From positions 1,116,001-1,180,000 of the forward strand of contig NZ_JAFICD010000002.1 of assembly GCF_017833525.1 (NCBI RefSeq): a stretch of 64,000 nucleotides of DNA, in the 5' to 3' direction. Source of the DNA: Duganella sp. 1411. Its GTDB lineage: Bacteria > Pseudomonadota > Gammaproteobacteria > Burkholderiales > Burkholderiaceae_D. Under the pieces are notes generated by a model. That model was given only the letters and a program-made list of their open reading frames with translations. It did not search any database and was not told the DNA's origin. Made by a program: the position numbers and the translations under genes. Below, piece by piece: positions 61,402 through 64,000 of the stretch (positions within the stretch are counted from its first letter, which is position 1; every line of letters begins with the position of its first letter).

Positions 61402-62808
61402 ATGTCTATAAACGTACTATTTAATTTGCTGGCGGCGCTGGTGTTGTTGGGTGTGCTGTACGCGCAGCAGCGCCGGCACGCGTCCTTTTCGGTGCGCGTG
61501 TTCACCGGCATGGGGCTGGGCGTCTTGCTGGGCGCGGCGCTGCAGGCGATCTACGGCGCCGGCTCGGCCGAGTTGCAGACCACCGGCGAATACCTCGACA
61601 TCGTTGGCTCCGGCTACGTCAAGCTGCTGCAGATGATCATCATGCCGTTGATCATGGTCTCGATCATCTCCGCCATCCTCAAGCTAAAGGGCATGGATTC
61701 GCTGAGCAAGATCAGCGCGCTGACGATCGGCACCTTGATGGTCACCACCCTGATCGCCGCCGGCATCGGCATCCTGATGGCCAAGCTGTTCCACCTGACG
61801 GCCGTCGGCCTGACCGCCTCGGCGGCCGACATCGCGCGCGGCGTCTACCTGCAAGGCAAGGTCGAAGCGGCGCAGGCGATCTCGCTGCCGAGCATGCTGC
61901 TCAGCTTCATCCCCGCCAATCCCTTCCTCGACCTGACCGGCGCGCGCAAGACCTCGACCATCGCGGTGGTGATCTTCGCCGTGTTCATCGGCATCGCCGC
62001 CACCGGCATCCACGACAAGAAGCCGGAGATCTTCGCCTCGTTCGACAACTTCATCAAGGTCGCGCACGCCATCGTCATGCGCATCGTCACCTTGGTGCTG
62101 CGGCTGACGCCGTACGGGGTTTTCGCGCTGATGGCGCAGGTGGTGTCGACCTCGAGCTACACCGACATCCTGCACCTGATCGACTTCGTGCTGGCCTCGT
62201 ACAGCGCGCTGTTGCTGATGTTCGGGGTGCACCTGTTGATCGTCAGCGGCGCCGGGCTCAATCCGGTGCGCTTCGTCAAAAAGGTGCTGCCGGTGCTGAC
62301 CTTCGCGTTCACCTCGCGCAGCAGCGCCGGCGCCATCCCGATGAGCGTGCAGACGCAGACGCTACGCCTGGGCACGTCGGAGGGCATCGCCAACTTCGCG
62401 GCCTCGTTCGGCGCCACGATCGGCCAGAACGGCTGCGCCGGCATCTACCCGGCCATGCTGGCGGTGATGATCGCCCCGACCGTCGGCATCGACCCGTTCA
62501 CCGCGCACTTCATCCTGCCGCTGCTGGCCATCATCACGGTCGGCTCGGTGGGCGTGGCCGGCGTCGGCGGCGGCGCCACGTTCGCCGCGCTGATCGTGCT
62601 GTCGTCGATGAACCTGCCGGTGGCGCTGGCCGGGCTGCTGATCTCGATCGAACCGCTGATCGACATGGGCCGCACCGCGCTCAACGTCAGCGGCTCGATC
62701 ACCGCCGGCACCGTCACCAGCCGGGTGCTGGGCGAGACCGACCTCGCCGTCTTCAACGGCGACGCCGACTTGCCGGTCGACGGCGACGGCGAACGCAAGT
62801 CGGCCTGA
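61402..62808 (+). CDS. tcyP: cystine-type dicarboxylate/amino acid:cation symporter (TcyP/YdjN-like)
   Basis: 468 residues, about eight membrane helices plus hairpins of the SLC1/DAACS fold. ATG 61402 follows AAAGGGTGGGC; the earlier frame start is not supported. Signatures: GSGYVKLLQMIIMPLIMVSI, a Ser-rich hairpin FTSRSSAGAIPMSVQTQTL and FGATIGQNGCAGIYPAMLAV, which match the L-cystine transporter branch better than DctA or GltP. It would import cystine with Na+ or H+. Single gene. Confidence 0.87.
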   Translation: MSINVLFNLLAALVLLGVLYAQQRRHASFSVRVFTGMGLGVLLGAALQAIYGAGSAELQTTGEYLDIVGSGYVKLLQMIIMPLIMVSIISAILKLKGMDSLSKISALTIGTLMVTTLIAAGIGILMAKLFHLTAVGLTASAADIARGVYLQGKVEAAQAISLPSMLLSFIPANPFLDLTGARKTSTIAVVIFAVFIGIAATGIHDKKPEIFASFDNFIKVAHAIVMRIVTLVLRLTPYGVFALMAQVVSTSSYTDILHLIDFVLASYSALLLMFGVHLLIVSGAGLNPVRFVKKVLPVLTFAFTSRSSAGAIPMSVQTQTLRLGTSEGIANFAASFGATIGQNGCAGIYPAMLAVMIAPTVGIDPFTAHFILPLLAIITVGSVGVAGVGGGATFAALIVLSSMNLPVALAGLLISIEPLIDMGRTALNVSGSITAGTVTSRVLGETDLAVFNGDADLPVDGDGERKSA

Positions 62809-62884
62809 CCGAAAATAGCGGGAACCGCGCGCGCGGGGGTGTTGTCTAATTTTTTCCCTGACCTTTTCTTGAAAGGAAAGAACG

Positions 62885-63184
62885 ATGACTTCCCTGCACA
62901 CAACAACGAAAGTAATCCTGGGCGCGGCGTTCGCGGTCGCGTTGCTAGCCGGCTGCAACAAGCGTCCGGCCGACCAGCCGCAAACCCCGTCGGCGACACC
63001 GGAATCGACGTCGCCGTCGACGCCATCGACCACGCCATCAACGCCTTCGACCACGCCCTCGACGCCCTCGACCACGCCCAGCCCGACGCCCGACAGCAGC
63101 ACGCCGGGCACCACCGGCAGCGGAACGGGCACGAGCGGCACCGACACTGGTAGCGGCACGGGCACCAAGCCCCCCGGCCAATAA
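62885..63184 (+). CDS. low-complexity Ser/Thr/Pro-rich lipoprotein
   Basis: 99 residues. Signal peptide with lipobox LLAGC, lipidated Cys at residue 24. Residues 37-75 are a near-tandem repeat of (S/T)TPSTP units, then TGSGTGTSGTDTGSGTGTKP. No folded domain. It may be a flexible surface lipoprotein or spacer; function unknown. AAAGGAAAG precedes the ATG. The stop overlaps the start of the tandem terminator block. The long frame on the other strand is a shadow. Confidence 0.75.
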   Translation: MTSLHTTTKVILGAAFAVALLAGCNKRPADQPQTPSATPESTSPSTPSTTPSTPSTTPSTPSTTPSPTPDSSTPGTTGSGTGTSGTDTGSGTGTKPPGQ

Positions 63185-63350
63185 CGGATAAAAAAAGGGC
63201 CTTCAAACGAAGGCCCTGGCGCAAGCGACGGGTGAAATAACGCATAAAAAAAAGGCCTTCAAACGAAGGCCATGGCGCAAGCGACGAGTGAAATAACGTA
63301 TAAAAAAAGGGCCTTCAAACGAAGGCCCCTGGTGCGAGCGACAAGTTAAA
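63183..63350 (-). terminator. three tandem 56-bp repeats, each an intrinsic terminator
   Basis: Units at 63183-63238, 63239-63294 and 63295-63350. Each contains GGCCTTCAAACGAAGGCC (stems 63197-63216, 63254-63271, 63309-63328) which on the minus strand is followed by seven or eight T residues. They lie downstream of the minus-strand FadL-type gene and would stop it three times over. No T-run follows on the plus strand. Confidence 0.9.
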
Positions 63351-63354
63351 CCAC

Positions 63355-63384
63355 GTAGGGCGGATTAGCGAAGCGTAATCCGCC
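63355..63384 (+). repeat. single REP palindrome
   Basis: GTAG head at 63355, arms GGCGGATTA and TAATCCGCC around GCGAAGCG. A single unit without its inverse partner, between the tandem terminators and the FadL-type gene. Confidence 0.88.
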
Positions 63385-63405
63385 AAACCTCACCGCCGTC
63401 GAGAA

Positions 63406-64000
63406 TTAAAACTTGTAGTTATACGAAATCCCCACCAACGACAGGTGCGTCTGATACGTACCGCGGGTGGTCTCGCCGTTACCGGTGCAGGTGCGCGACA
63501 AGGTGTTGCACAGGTTCGTATAGTTAACCTGCGCATCCTTGAAATCGACATAGCTATACGCCAGATCGATCGACGAGCGCGCGTCGAGCTTCCAGTTCAT
63601 GCCCAGCGAATACTGCATACGGTCGCTATCTGGCAGCGCTGGATGGCGCAGTTCGGCGTTTTGCACCGGCGATTCGTCGTACGCCACGCCTGCGCGCAAG
63701 GTCATGTTTTCGTTGTACTTATAATTGCCGCCCAGCGCCACGCGCACCGTGTTCTTCCACTGCTGGCGTATCACTTCCGCGCCTTCGGTGGTGCCCGGGA
63801 ATTCGATATCCAGGTTGCCCAGACGGTTATGACGCGACCATGTCACGTCGGCCATGCCGGCCCACTTGGCGTCGAACTGATGGAACACATTGGCCGACAG
63901 CGTCTCCGGCGTACGCAGCGACACCAACGCGGCCGAATTGGCGCGGTTCGACGCCGAGGCCAGCACGCCGTTGACGACCGGATCGGAGGTCACTTTCGAG
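63406..64000 (-). CDS. FadL/OmpP1-family outer-membrane protein, N-terminus beyond the window
   Basis: The last 197 residues of a beta-barrel: SLRTPETLSANVFHQFDAKW, then WSRHNRLGNLDIEFPGT, GNYKYNENMTLRAGVAYDES and a terminal aromatic LVGISYNYKF. This is the pattern of FadL/OmpP1/TodX long-chain fatty-acid or hydrocarbon channels. The frame is open to base 64000, so the gene starts to the right of the window. Two Cys in NLCNTLSRTCTGNG may form a loop disulphide. Followed by a REP element and three terminators. Confidence 0.85.
   Translation of the reverse strand, partial: SKVTSDPVVNGVLASASNRANSAALVSLRTPETLSANVFHQFDAKWAGMADVTWSRHNRLGNLDIEFPGTTEGAEVIRQQWKNTVRVALGGNYKYNENMTLRAGVAYDESPVQNAELRHPALPDSDRMQYSLGMNWKLDARSSIDLAYSYVDFKDAQVNYTNLCNTLSRTCTGNGETTRGTYQTHLSLVGISYNYKF

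Noticed and set aside
62985..63095. Ser/Thr/Pro repeat block as a CRISPR-like or minisatellite array
   Set aside because: The repeats are short codon-level repeats within a lipoprotein gene, without spacers.

Overview
The window reads as chromosomal DNA from a high-GC betaproteobacterium, most likely Oxalobacteraceae (a Massilia/Duganella/Janthinobacterium-like genome). This is inferred from the GC-rich codon use, the type IV minor-pilin cluster, a ZTP riboswitch ahead of glyA, several chemoreceptors, a large carbohydrate-type TonB-dependent receptor and dispersed GTAG-headed REP palindromes. No rRNA, CRISPR array, integrase or complete insertion sequence is visible.

Layout. 1-2.2 kb: a LysR regulator cut by the left edge, then ribE and ribD. 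2.6-3.3 kb: a two-gene unit of unknown function closed by a terminator. 3.5-8.8 kb: minor pilins and a short PilY1 (pilV-pilW-pilX-pilY1-pilE-fimT, all minus). 8.9-11 kb: nrdR and glyA, with a sigma70 promoter and ZTP riboswitch in the glyA leader. 11.2-13.8 kb: an exported beta-propeller protein and ydfG. 14-19.3 kb: the complete ybgC-tolQ-tolR-tolA-tolB-pal-cpoB cell-envelope operon, followed by two tandem tRNA-Lys genes. 19.6-24.7 kb: an AT-richer accessory stretch with a putative membrane protein, an Mrr-like nuclease, gene fragments and the first copy of an unrecognised two-gene cassette. 24.9-31.6 kb: a hydrolase, a LysR/SDR divergent pair, a decayed cassette copy, a cupin, an alcohol dehydrogenase and an acetyltransferase. 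31.8-41.1 kb: flippase, glycosyltransferase, solute-binding protein, TonB receptor, acyltransferase and a HerA-like ATPase. 41.2-44.8 kb: two further cassette copies, one split by a frameshift. 44.8-53.7 kb: a SUV3-like helicase, yigZ, a DUF418 protein, two chemoreceptors, an outer-membrane transporter-family protein and a GNAT enzyme. 53.8-61.2 kb: a periplasmic-adaptor/ABC exporter operon behind a near-perfect sigma54 promoter, ending in its own NtrC-type regulator and sensor kinase. 61.4-64 kb: a cystine-type symporter, a lipoprotein, a triple tandem terminator and a FadL-type porin cut by the right edge.

The most interesting element is the repeated cassette, called gene A/gene B here. A is about 236 residues: a helical N-terminal part, one hydrophobic helix and a glycine-zipper C-terminus with two conserved cysteines. 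B is about 155-168 residues, apparently beta-rich and soluble, and starts 5-13 bases after A ends. Four loci lie within 21 kb at different stages of decay: intact (23.4 and 43.6 kb), A split by a one-base frameshift (41.2 kb), and A reduced to a scar with B retained (28.0 kb). Keeping B while A decays is what a toxin-protector pair would show, but that role is inference. The exporter operon is the clearest regulatory circuit: its last two genes encode the sigma54 activator and kinase that would be expected to act on the promoter in front of its first gene.
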